Shown here: piece by piece, positions 1 through 7,005 of the stretch
Position numbering within the stretch: the stretch's first letter is position 1
Layout: the number at the start of each line of letters is the position of its first letter
Source: PALSA-612 sp963776735
GTDB taxonomy: Bacteria > Actinomycetota > Thermoleophilia > Gaiellales > Gaiellaceae
Assembly: GCA_963776735.1 (NCBI GenBank)
Contig: CAVZNV010000022.1
Location: forward strand, 222,757-286,756
DNA: 64,000 bases
Reading direction: 5' to 3'
Made by a program: the position numbers and the translations under genes
Notes under the pieces: model-generated
Told to the model about the DNA's origin: nothing
The model's input: only the letters and a program-made list of their open reading frames with translations
Databases searched by the model: none

Positions 1-50
1 GGATCGACGACTGGGTCGAGGAGCACGCGCCCGTCAGCGCGGGAGCCTGA
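1..50 (+). CDS. 3' end of an unidentified gene (partial)
   Basis: Only the last 15 codons lie in the window; they read IDDWVEEHAPVSAGA and end in TGA at 48-50. The frame is open back to base 1 and codon third positions are mostly G or C, as in the surrounding genes. The gene runs convergently into the DUF5996 gene and overlaps its 3' end by 17 nt. Too little is visible to name a family. Confidence 0.4.
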   Translation, partial: IDDWVEEHAPVSAGA

Positions 51-951
51 CCGGCGTCGGGCACCACGACGACTCGAGGTCGCCGCGATTCCACCCCGCC
101 GCGTCGGCTCCGGCCTCGTACGCGCTCTCGAGGAACTCGAGCAGCGTGGCGCGCGGATCCGCCGACGTTCGCACCGTCTCGTAGCTGAGGAGCGCCAGGC
201 CTTGCTCCGACCAGGAGGCGCCGTCCGGCCGCAGCGGTCGGTCGCGCAGTCCGGCCGGCTCCGGCGCGGCGTACGAGTAGTAGGCAGGCTCGCGAACGTT
301 CGCGTCCCCGGCCCAGAAACCGAACGAGACCACCTCGTGCGTGTACGCCTCGCGCGTCACCGCGTCCGCGTCAGGCAGCGCGGGCGCGCGCCGGCCGTTG
401 AAGCGCGTAACCGCGAGATCGAACGAGTGCCAGAACAGGTGCACCGGGCTCGTCTTGCCGCAGAACCAGCCGGAGAACTCCTCGAACACGCCGTCCGTCC
501 AGTCGAGGATCCGCCAGAAGCGGTGGACGGCGTCCGGGTCGTAGGACGCGTGCTCGCGATCGTCCGGAAACGGCGTCGTCATCGGCACGCCGAACGGGTC
601 CTCCTTGATCTCGACGTCGACGCCGAGCCCCGCGAGCGTCTCGTGGAGCTTCCGGTCGAAGTCGGAGACGGTGAGCCCGTCCACGAGCGGGAACGACTCC
701 TCCTCGCCGCGCGACGTGCGCACGACGAGCCGGTGCTCGACGAAGTCGAAGTCGATCTCGAACGAGACGCCGTCAGGCCCGTGCAGCAGCCGCGTCGTCA
801 GCCCGCGCACGTCGACGTACAGCGGCACGTGCCACCAGTGATTCCGTGGCGGCGACGACGCCATCCGCATCTTGCCGACGATCTGCAGCCAGAGGTGCAG
901 CGTGTTCTTCGTCGGCTCCCACTCCTCGAGCGGGAGCGGCGGCAGGTTCAC
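34..951 (-). CDS. DUF5996 family protein
   Basis: Predicted 305-aa soluble protein of the DUF5996 type, common in actinobacteria and of unknown role. Features I associate with the family are an N-terminal LPLEEWEPTKNTLHLW stretch, a W-rich NHWWHVPLYVDVRGLTT block at about residues 45-60, and a later FWRILDWTDGVFEEFSGWF block. No signal peptide or membrane segment is visible. The GTG start at 951 overlaps the stop of the upstream zinc-finger gene in a 4-nt GTGA, so the two are probably translated from one message. The reading frame stays open upstream to 1170, but that extension is low-complexity Arg/Pro sequence lying over the zinc-finger gene. Confidence 0.75.
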   Translation of the reverse strand: MNLPPLPLEEWEPTKNTLHLWLQIVGKMRMASSPPRNHWWHVPLYVDVRGLTTRLLHGPDGVSFEIDFDFVEHRLVVRTSRGEEESFPLVDGLTVSDFDRKLHETLAGLGVDVEIKEDPFGVPMTTPFPDDREHASYDPDAVHRFWRILDWTDGVFEEFSGWFCGKTSPVHLFWHSFDLAVTRFNGRRAPALPDADAVTREAYTHEVVSFGFWAGDANVREPAYYSYAAPEPAGLRDRPLRPDGASWSEQGLALLSYETVRTSADPRATLLEFLESAYEAGADAAGWNRGDLESSWCPTPVRLPR

Positions 952-1238
952 GGGCGGTCGCCGGGCGCGACGACGAACGCGACCTCGTCGACCACGCACC
1001 AGCTCCAGTCCTCGCCCGGCTCGGCCGAGCGCATGATCGGATGGTCGTCCTCGCGCGCGTGCTTGCTCGCGTGGCGGTTCGGCGAGGAGTCGCAGCAGCC
1101 GATCTTCCCGCAGGTCTCGCACATGCGTAGGTGCAGCCAGCGGCCGCCGATCTTCAGGCACTCCTCGCACCCGGCGATCGTCTCGGGGAGCTCGACGACC
1201 TCGATCCGGTCGAGATGGCTGCAGACGGGGGCGTTCAC
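948..1238 (-). CDS. UBP-type zinc finger protein
   Basis: A 96-aa protein that is essentially one ZnF-UBP domain. Likely zinc ligands are C6, H8, C24, C27, C40, C43, C48 and the histidines of RHASKHARED-DH near residues 56-66. In eukaryotes this fold binds the ubiquitin C terminus; free-standing bacterial copies are common in actinobacteria and their ligand is not known. The GTG at 1238 is chosen because the family begins just before the first Cys, and a TAGCCT hexamer sits 7 nt upstream. It overlaps the DUF5996 gene by 4 nt. Confidence 0.85.
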   Translation of the reverse strand: MNAPVCSHLDRIEVVELPETIAGCEECLKIGGRWLHLRMCETCGKIGCCDSSPNRHASKHAREDDHPIMRSAEPGEDWSWCVVDEVAFVVAPGDRP

Positions 1239-1245
1239 AGGACCG

Positions 1246-1251
1246 AGGCTA
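1246..1251 (-). promoter_or_regulatory. -10-like hexamer for the zinc-finger gene
   Basis: On the minus strand this reads TAGCCT, 7 nt before the GTG at 1238, leaving almost no leader. Confidence 0.4.
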
Positions 1252-1295
1252 CCTGTCGAGGGATGTCCAGGGATGCGCGCACGTCGCGACGCTCC

Positions 1296-1301
1296 TAGCC
1301 T
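1296..1301 (+). promoter_or_regulatory. -10-like hexamer for the 49-aa exported peptide
   Basis: TAGCCT lies exactly 6 nt before the TTG at 1308, which supports that small gene being real. Confidence 0.4.
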
Positions 1302-1307
1302 CTGCGC

Positions 1308-1457
1308 TTGCGCACTCTGGCCGTCGCAGCCGCGTCGGTCGCCGTCGGGCTCGTGATCGGTCTGGGCCTCCACTCGTCGGCCGGCGACGCGCGCGCCGAC
1401 TCGTCGCCGAACGTCGTCGACGCCTTCCTCGCGGCCGTACGCCGTCCCGCGCCGTAG
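1308..1457 (+). CDS. small exported or membrane-anchored peptide (49 aa)
   Basis: An ORF starting with TTG encodes MRTLAVAAASVAVGLVIGLG..., a basic start plus a hydrophobic core of about 18 residues, then a short polar tail ending RRPAP. This looks like an uncleaved signal anchor or a signal peptide with a tiny mature part. I recognise no family. Support for the gene comes from the -10-like TAGCCT at 6 nt spacing and from G/C-rich third codon positions. The TAG stop is also the first half of the TAGCCT preceding the next gene. The ORF could still be chance. Confidence 0.45.
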   Translation: MRTLAVAAASVAVGLVIGLGLHSSAGDARADSSPNVVDAFLAAVRRPAP

Positions 1458-1460
1458 CCT
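1455..1460 (+). promoter_or_regulatory. -10-like hexamer for the DUF1275 gene
   Basis: TAGCCT starting on the stop codon of the small peptide gene, 11 nt before the ATG at 1472; the spacing is longer than in most other cases here. Confidence 0.3.
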
Positions 1461-1471
1461 ATGCGCGGCCG

Positions 1472-2201
1472 ATGAGCATCTGGTCCGAGATCTCCGAGAC
1501 ACTGTGGCCGAGCCCGGGGAGCCGGGACGGGCCGTTGCCGCCGCTTCTGCTCATCCTCACGCTGATCACCGGCATGGTCGACGCCGCCAGCTTCCTCATG
1601 CTCGGCCGCGTCTTCGTCGCGAACATGACCGGCAACGTCGTCTTCCTCGGCTTCGCGCTCGCGGGGGCGAAAGGGCTCTCGATTCCGGCCTCGCTGGTCG
1701 GAATCGGCGCGTTTCTGGCCGGCGGGATCGGCGGCGGCCTGCTCGGACGGCGCCTCGGCGGCCACCGCGGCCGCTTGCTGCGTGGAGCGCTCGCACTTCA
1801 GCTGGCGCTGTTCGTCGTCGCGGTCGTCGTCGCCACGGCCGGCGGCGGCGATCCGATCGAGCACGCGCGCCGCTACGTCCTGATCGCACTGCTGGCCGTG
1901 GCGATGGGAATCCAGAACGCGACCGCGCGACGCCTCGCGGTGCCCGAGCTGACCACGACGGTTCTGACGATGACGCTGACCGGCATCGCCGCCGACTCGC
2001 AGCTCGCGGGCGGCAAGGGCGCCGGGCTCGGACGGCGAGTGCTCGCGGTCGGCGCGATGCTCGCCGGGGCCTGCTTCGGTGCGCTGATCGTCCTCGACGT
2101 CGGCACGGCCGTCGCGATCGGCACCGCGGCAGGCATCCTCGTCTTCGTCCTGCTCTCCGCGCATCAGAATCTCGCGCTCCGACGACGCCTGGGCCAGATA
2201 A
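1472..2201 (+). CDS. DUF1275 (YoaK-type) membrane protein, 3' end frame-disrupted
   Basis: About 230 residues with six or seven hydrophobic segments. The family signatures are ITGMVDAASFLMLGRVFVANMTGN near residues 33-55 and a MGIQNATARRL-ELTTTVLT block near 150-170. Function is unknown for the family; membrane transport is only a guess. The frame from ATG 1472 does not stop at the family's usual length but stays open to 2683, straight over the next gene. In the +1 frame a TAA occurs at 2199-2201, and from about 2160 that frame has the better third-position G+C. I therefore infer a single-base indel near 2150-2165 and place the true end at 2201. Confidence 0.65.
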
Positions 2202-2211
2202 CGTCCCGGGC

Positions 2212-2544
2212 ATGGACGAGGCACGCGCACGCGAGTTGCTGGCCGCCGAGCGGGAACGCATCGAGCGGGCGCTCGCCGGCATCGACGACGCGAGCCCTGA
2301 CGAGGCGCCGGACGAGATCGACCCGTCCGACGAGGGCGAGGCGCTCTACCAGGAGGCGTTCGACGAGGGCATCGCCGAGGATCTCCGCGAGCAGCTCGCC
2401 GCAGTCGGGCGAGCCGAGGCACGGCTCGAGGCCGGCACCTACGGCCTGTCGGTCGAGAGCGGGCAGCCGATCCCGGACGAGCGGCTCGAGGCACGTCCCA
2501 CCGCCGAGCTCACGGTCCAAGAAGAAGAACGCGCCGGCGGCTAG
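2212..2544 (+). CDS. cysteine-less DksA/TraR-like protein
   Basis: A 110-aa acidic protein. Residues 1-60 look helical (coiled-coil-like, AREL...ERIERAL). The C-terminal block EAGTYGLSVESGQPIPDERL aligns with the DksA/TraR zinc-finger motif, which normally reads GTYGxCxxCGxxIPxxRL. Both cysteines of that motif are replaced here and I find no Cys anywhere in the protein. DksA-family proteins bind the RNA polymerase secondary channel; zinc-independent paralogues are known (for example DksA2 of Pseudomonas). Whether this one still acts on polymerase is unknown. The ATG at 2212 follows the inferred end of the DUF1275 gene by 10 nt. Confidence 0.75.
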   Translation: MDEARARELLAAERERIERALAGIDDASPDEAPDEIDPSDEGEALYQEAFDEGIAEDLREQLAAVGRAEARLEAGTYGLSVESGQPIPDERLEARPTAELTVQEEERAGG

Positions 2545-2547
2545 CCG

Positions 2548-3390
2548 TCAGGCGAAGCGCTTGACGAACGCGAGGGCGATCTCCGCCACGTCGCGCCAAC
2601 CGGAGTCGATCGTCAACGCGTGCCCGCGGCCGGGCACGGTCGCGAACTCGGTCACGCCCTCGTTCGTCCTCTCCTTCTTGTAGGACGCCTTCGCGATCGC
2701 CGCCGGGACGGTGTGGTCCTTCTCGCCGGAGACGATCAGCAGCGGTCCCCGCTTCGGGTTCTTCGTGTCGACCTTGGCCTCCGTCCACGGGTTGAAGTTC
2801 GCGCTCGCGGCCTGGAAGATCGGCTCGCCGGGGCCGGGCACGGAATAGGTCTCGTACAGGCGCTTCGCCTCGTCCTCGTCGACCGCGTTCGCGAACGAGT
2901 AGCGGAACTGCTCGTAGGTGAGCGGGATCGCGCGGTGCTTGTTCCGCGGGTTTCGGAGTACGGGACTGCCTGAGCGAAGAGCCGAGATCGGCAGCGGCAG
3001 CACGCCGCGGAACGGGGCCGGGCTGATCGCGACCGACACGGCGGCGCGGCCGCGTCCGGCAAGGATCTCCGTCAGCAGACCGCCGAAGGAGTGCCCGATC
3101 ACGGCCGGCTTCTTCTCCAGCGTTCGGATAACCGCCTCGAAGTGGTCTGCGACCTCGCCGATGCTCTTGCCGGCGAACACCTCGGGATGCGCTTGCGCCT
3201 CCTCGACGGTCTCGGGATCGTCCGGCCAGCCCGGCTGGACGGCGGTGTAGCCCGCTTCCTCGAAGAGCTCTGCCCAGGCGTCCCAGCTGCTCGGCAGCAG
3301 CCACAGCCCGTGGACGAAGACGACCGGCGTCCGCCCGGACGCGTTTGCGTGCTCGACCTGCTCAGCCTCGTGCTCGGCGATCCTGCTCAT
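2548..3390 (-). CDS. alpha/beta hydrolase
   Basis: 280-aa cytoplasmic hydrolase with a complete catalytic set: oxyanion HGLW at 27-30, nucleophile elbow GHSFGG at 99-104 (Ser101), Asp225 in SGEKDHTVP and His257 in GRGHALT. Substrate cannot be read from sequence; the overall form resembles the non-haem chloroperoxidase/esterase group. A clear ribosome-binding site (GGAGGA, 5 nt before the ATG) fixes the start at 3390. It converges with the DksA-like gene with only 3 nt between stops, so no terminator separates them. Confidence 0.85.
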   Translation of the reverse strand: MSRIAEHEAEQVEHANASGRTPVVFVHGLWLLPSSWDAWAELFEEAGYTAVQPGWPDDPETVEEAQAHPEVFAGKSIGEVADHFEAVIRTLEKKPAVIGHSFGGLLTEILAGRGRAAVSVAISPAPFRGVLPLPISALRSGSPVLRNPRNKHRAIPLTYEQFRYSFANAVDEDEAKRLYETYSVPGPGEPIFQAASANFNPWTEAKVDTKNPKRGPLLIVSGEKDHTVPAAIAKASYKKERTNEGVTEFATVPGRGHALTIDSGWRDVAEIALAFVKRFA

Positions 3391-3474
3391 GATTCCTCCT
3401 TCCGGCGTTTTCCGGATGGTGCCGGAACCGAAGAGGAACCTAGCCCGGAAGCGGCGCCTCGCGCCGGAGGTCCC

Positions 3475-3954
3475 CTAGTCGAGCACGGCCCGCAGCGCGT
3501 ATTCGCCGCCGCTCCACGAGCCGTGGAGCTTGCGGGCCGAGCGCGAGAGGAGCGAGGCCACGCGCCGGGAGTCGCCGGTCACCGTCGCGTGCAGCTCGAC
3601 GATCCCGGCCGCACGGGCGTCGTCCGCCAGCACCCGTGCCAGGGCGGAACCGATCCCGCGGCCCTGGAGGTCGTCCGCGACGGCGAACGCGACCTCGGCG
3701 ACGCGACCGCTGCGCACGAGCCGGGCGATGCCTACGGGCTGCGGGTCGCCGTTCGCATAGGCGACGAGGACGTGGTGGGTCGAATCGACCCTGGCGAGGG
3801 CAGCCAGCTCGTCGTTCGAGAGCCTCGGCTTCGCGCCGCCGAAGCGCTGACGGCGAGACTCGTCGCCCATCCGGCCGAACAGCGCGCAGATCGTGGCCGA
3901 GTCGCCGTTCCGCAGGGGCCTGATTGTGACTCCGTTGACATAACGCGAATGCAC
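3475..3954 (-). CDS. GNAT family N-acetyltransferase
   Basis: About 159 aa with a single GNAT fold: it begins VTIRPLRNGDSATI, and the acetyl-CoA loop is DDLQGRGIGSALARVLADDA (Q/RxxGxG/A). Similar proteins often carry the annotation of generic acetyltransferase; the acceptor is unknown. The frame stays open to an ATG at 4017, but the fold starts at VTIRP, so I prefer the GTG at 3954; this choice is uncertain. The gene is transcribed away from the hydrolase-LuxR gene. Confidence 0.75.
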   Translation of the reverse strand: MHSRYVNGVTIRPLRNGDSATICALFGRMGDESRRQRFGGAKPRLSNDELAALARVDSTHHVLVAYANGDPQPVGIARLVRSGRVAEVAFAVADDLQGRGIGSALARVLADDARAAGIVELHATVTGDSRRVASLLSRSARKLHGSWSGGEYALRAVLD

Positions 3955-4054
3955 CTCAGCATGGTGAACGCGCCGCCCGCAGCTCCGCTTCCCCGGCGCG
4001 GGCCATCTTTTCGACATGGCCCGATCGGGCCATCGCGCGCGCGGGTGATCGAGC

Positions 4055-4060
4055 TAGGCT
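4055..4060 (+). promoter_or_regulatory. -10-like hexamer for the hydrolase-LuxR gene
   Basis: TAGGCT, 6 nt before the GTG at 4067; a leaderless start is implied. Confidence 0.45.
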
Positions 4061-4066
4061 CTCGGC

Positions 4067-5086
4067 GTGGAGCAGGAGATCCGGTTCTGCGAGCTGGAGG
4101 GGCGCCGGCTGGCCTACGCGACGGTCGGCGAAGGGCCGTTGCTCGTCTTCAGCGCCCGCTGGGTGAGCCATCTCGAGGACGAGTGGGAGCTGCCCGAGGT
4201 GCGGAGCTTCTTCGAGCTGTTCGCGCTGAGCCACCGCGTCGTGCGCTACGACCGGCTCGGCGTCGGGCTGTCCGATCGGGACGCTCCGACGCCGTCGGTC
4301 GAGAGCGAGGCGCGCGCCCTGGGCACCGTCCTGGACGCCGTCGCGGGCGACCAGGAGGCGGTCATCTTCGCGTGCTCCTGCGCCGGGCTCGCGACCGCGA
4401 CCTTCGCGCAGGCGAACCCGGAACGCGTGAGCCGGATCGTCTTCTTCGGGGGCTATGCGGCGCGCGACGACGTGCCCGAGGCGACGCGCAAGTCGCTCGT
4501 CGACTTCGTCCGCACGAACTGGCCGCTCGCCGCCCAAATGCTCGCCGGGCTGCTGGCTCCGCACGCGAGCGGCGACGAGATCGCACGGCTGAGCGCGCAC
4601 AAGCGACGCGCCGCGAGCGCCGAGGTGGCCGCAGCGTTTCTCGAGCTCGACCTGACCGCGAACCAGCGCAGCGTGCTGCCCCAGGTGACGACACCTTCGC
4701 TCGTCCTCCACCGCCGCGGCGACCGCGCCGTCCCGGTCAGACACGGACGCGAGCTTGCCGCGCTGTTGCCGAACGCACGCTTCGTGCCGCTGAACGGCGA
4801 CGCGCACTTCCCGTGGCTCGACGACCAACGCGAGCTCCACCGCGCGCTCGCCGGCTTCCTCGACGACGGCCCGCGTCCTGCGCTCGACGGGGAATCACCG
4901 CTGACCCTGCGCGAGACCGAGGTGCTGAAGCTCGTCGCGTCAGGCCTCTCGAACCGCGAGATCGCGAGCTCGCTCGTGCTCAGTGAGCACACGGTGCACA
5001 GGCACGTCGCGAACATCCTGCGCAAGCTCGCCCAGTCGTCCCGCGCCGCGGCGACGGCGCACGCAACCCGCGTCGGCCTGATCTGA
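4067..5086 (+). CDS. alpha/beta hydrolase-LuxR fusion regulator
   Basis: 339 aa. Residues 1-265 have the alpha/beta-hydrolase fold and 275-335 are a LuxR/FixJ-type helix-turn-helix (LTLRETEVLKLVASGLSNREIA...TVHRHVANILRKL). In the hydrolase half the nucleophile elbow, normally GxSxG, reads A-C-S-C-A at 102-106. The Ser (104), the acid (Asp219 in RRGDRAVP) and the His (247 in NGDAHFPW) are kept. Known members of this architecture are thought to be transcription factors whose hydrolase part senses a small molecule. The altered elbow fits sensing more than turnover, but activity cannot be excluded. The target genes are not evident; the MarR-exporter pair lies immediately downstream. Confidence 0.85.
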   Translation: MEQEIRFCELEGRRLAYATVGEGPLLVFSARWVSHLEDEWELPEVRSFFELFALSHRVVRYDRLGVGLSDRDAPTPSVESEARALGTVLDAVAGDQEAVIFACSCAGLATATFAQANPERVSRIVFFGGYAARDDVPEATRKSLVDFVRTNWPLAAQMLAGLLAPHASGDEIARLSAHKRRAASAEVAAAFLELDLTANQRSVLPQVTTPSLVLHRRGDRAVPVRHGRELAALLPNARFVPLNGDAHFPWLDDQRELHRALAGFLDDGPRPALDGESPLTLRETEVLKLVASGLSNREIASSLVLSEHTVHRHVANILRKLAQSSRAAATAHATRVGLI

Positions 5087-5097
5087 GCCGGCGCCGT

Positions 5098-5130
5098 CGT
5101 TGCACCGTGTAATACTTGCGCGATGCAACG
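5098..5130 (+). promoter_or_regulatory. candidate MarR operator and -10 region
   Basis: Inverted repeat CGTTGCA (5098-5104) / TGCAACG (5124-5130) flanks AATACT at 5111-5116, which sits 6 nt before the MarR start. A tighter repeat TTGC-N5-GCAA lies at 5116-5128. The layout suits autorepression of the MarR-exporter operon. Confidence 0.45.
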
Positions 5131-5593
5131 AAATGGGGACGCGACGCTCGTCGACCGGCTCGAGCAGCTCTTCTCGCTCCTCGCGCGCACGGACGCCGGT
5201 GCGGACGCCGGACCGGCGATGACCTCGACGCAGCGCGTCGTCCTGATCGAGCTCGTCTCGTCCGGGCCGGTCCGGCTCGGCACGCTGGCGGCGCGCATCG
5301 GTGCGAGCGACCCGACCGTCAGCCGAGCGGTCGCGGGGATGGTCTCCGCCGGCATCGTCGAGCGCAGCGCCGACCCCGACGACCGGCGCGCCGTGCTCCT
5401 GGCCGCGACCCCCGCCGGCCGAGAGTGGGTCGAGCGGCGGCGCGAGGAGGTCGCAGCGGCGCTCGCCAAGGCGCTCGAGCACATGCCCGCCGACGGTGAG
5501 GCGCGGCTCGTCTCGCTGCTCGGATCCCTCAACGACGAGCTGCGCGCCGCGGGCACAGAGCCCCACTCGGCGACGCTGCTGGCCTCGCGATGA
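5123..5593 (+). CDS. MarR family transcriptional regulator
   Basis: 156 aa with the winged-helix core of MarR proteins: LAARIGASDPTVSRAVAGMV as recognition region (about 58-77) and the wing with RSADPDDRRAVLLAATPAG. It is the first gene of a two-gene unit and its TGA overlaps the ATG of the exporter in a 4-nt ATGA. The likely role is ligand-relieved repression of that exporter and of itself, through the palindrome that spans its own start codon. Confidence 0.88.
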   Translation: MQRNGDATLVDRLEQLFSLLARTDAGADAGPAMTSTQRVVLIELVSSGPVRLGTLAARIGASDPTVSRAVAGMVSAGIVERSADPDDRRAVLLAATPAGREWVERRREEVAAALAKALEHMPADGEARLVSLLGSLNDELRAAGTEPHSATLLASR

Positions 5594-7005
5594 CCGTCCG
5601 CCGCGGGGATCCGCGCGTCACCCTCGCCGTCCTGTCGATGGCCGGCCTCGCCTACGCCGTCCTCAGCTCGTCCGTCGTGCCCGCGCTGCCGACGATCCAA
5701 CACGACCTCGGCGCCTCCGAGACCGCCGTCACCTGGCTCCTGACCGGCTATCTGCTCTCCGCGTCCGTCGGCACCGCGATCATCGGGCGGCTCGGGGACA
5801 TGTACGGCAAGGAGCACGTCCTCTTCTGGACGCTCGTGCTGCTCGGGGGCGGCACGCTCCTCGCCGCGCTGTCGCACACGCTGGCGCTGCTGATCGCGGC
5901 GCGCGTGATCCAGGGCGTCGCCGGCGGCATCTACCCGCTTGCGTTCGGGATCATCCGCGACGAGTTCCCGCGCGAGCGCGTTCCCGGCAGCATCGGCCTG
6001 ATCTCGGCGATCCTCGGCATCGGTGCGGGGATCGGCATCATCTCGGGCGCGATCATCGTCGAGCACCTGAGCTGGAACTGGCTCTTCTGGATGCCGCTCG
6101 CCGTGATCGTCGTCGCCGCCTTCTGCACGTGGCGCTTCATACCCGAGTCGCCCGTCCGCGTGCCCGGCCGCGTCAACTGGCTCTCGGCCGCGCTGATGAG
6201 CACCGGCATCTGCGCCGTGCTCGTCGCGATCAGCGAGACGACCACATGGGGCTGGGGCTCGCCGAAGACGATCGGCCTGCTCGCGGCCGGTTTCGCCGTC
6301 TGCGGTCTGTGGATCTCCGTCGAGGTGCGGTCGAAAGAGCCGTTGATCGACATGGCGATGATGCGCATCCGCGGCGTCTGGACGGCGAACCTGACCGCGT
6401 TCCTGCTCGGCGCCGGCATGTACTCGGCGTTCATCGTCTTCCCGCAGTTCGCGCAGCTTCCGAAGAGCACCGGCTTCGGGTTCGGCGCCTCCGTCGTCGC
6501 GTCGGGCCTCTACCTGCTCCCGTCGACGATCGCGATGATGCTCGTCGGCTTCGCGGCCGGGCCGATCTCGGCGAAGTTCGGCTCGAAGTCGGCGGTCGTC
6601 GTCGGCTCGCTCTTCTCCGCGGCCGCGTTCGCGCTCATCGCCGGCCAGCACGGGCACCCGTACGACATGCTGCTCAGCTCGGCACTGATGGGCATCGGCA
6701 TCGGTCTTGCCTTCGCCGCGCTCGGGAACCTGATCGTCCAGGCGGTTCCGGCGCACCAGACGGGCGCCGCCGGAGGCATGAACACCGTGATGCGGACGAT
6801 CGGCGGCGCGCTCGGCGGTCAGCTCGCGGCGACCTTGATCGCGAGCAACACCGGCTCGGACGGCCTCCCGGCCGTAACCGGCTTCACGGACACCTTCCTG
6901 ATGGCGACCGCGTTTCTCGTCGTCTGCGGCTTCGCCGGGCTCCTGATCCCGGAGCGGCGCGCGGCAGCCGCGCAGGCGCGCACGCTCGCCGTCGCCGAGG
7001 ATTAA
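5590..7005 (+). CDS. DHA2-type MFS drug exporter (cassette 1)
   Basis: 471 aa, strongly hydrophobic, with the fourteen-helix layout expected of EmrB/QacA-type drug:H+ antiporters. Motif A is recognisable as GRLGDMYGKEHVLFW after helix 2, and the motif-C-like PALPTIQHDLGAS...TWLLTGYLL pattern is at the N terminus. It is translationally coupled to the MarR gene, so it is probably its regulatory target. The stop TAA overlaps the stop of the convergent cassette-2 exporter in a 4-nt TTAA. Substrates are unknown. Confidence 0.85.
   Translation: MTVRRGDPRVTLAVLSMAGLAYAVLSSSVVPALPTIQHDLGASETAVTWLLTGYLLSASVGTAIIGRLGDMYGKEHVLFWTLVLLGGGTLLAALSHTLALLIAARVIQGVAGGIYPLAFGIIRDEFPRERVPGSIGLISAILGIGAGIGIISGAIIVEHLSWNWLFWMPLAVIVVAAFCTWRFIPESPVRVPGRVNWLSAALMSTGICAVLVAISETTTWGWGSPKTIGLLAAGFAVCGLWISVEVRSKEPLIDMAMMRIRGVWTANLTAFLLGAGMYSAFIVFPQFAQLPKSTGFGFGASVVASGLYLLPSTIAMMLVGFAAGPISAKFGSKSAVVVGSLFSAAAFALIAGQHGHPYDMLLSSALMGIGIGLAFAALGNLIVQAVPAHQTGAAGGMNTVMRTIGGALGGQLAATLIASNTGSDGLPAVTGFTDTFLMATAFLVVCGFAGLLIPERRAAAAQARTLAVAED

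Noticed and set aside
3091..4986. 631-codon plus-strand frame across the hydrolase and GNAT genes
   Set aside because: Antisense or out-of-frame to genes with clear catalytic motifs; no family pattern.
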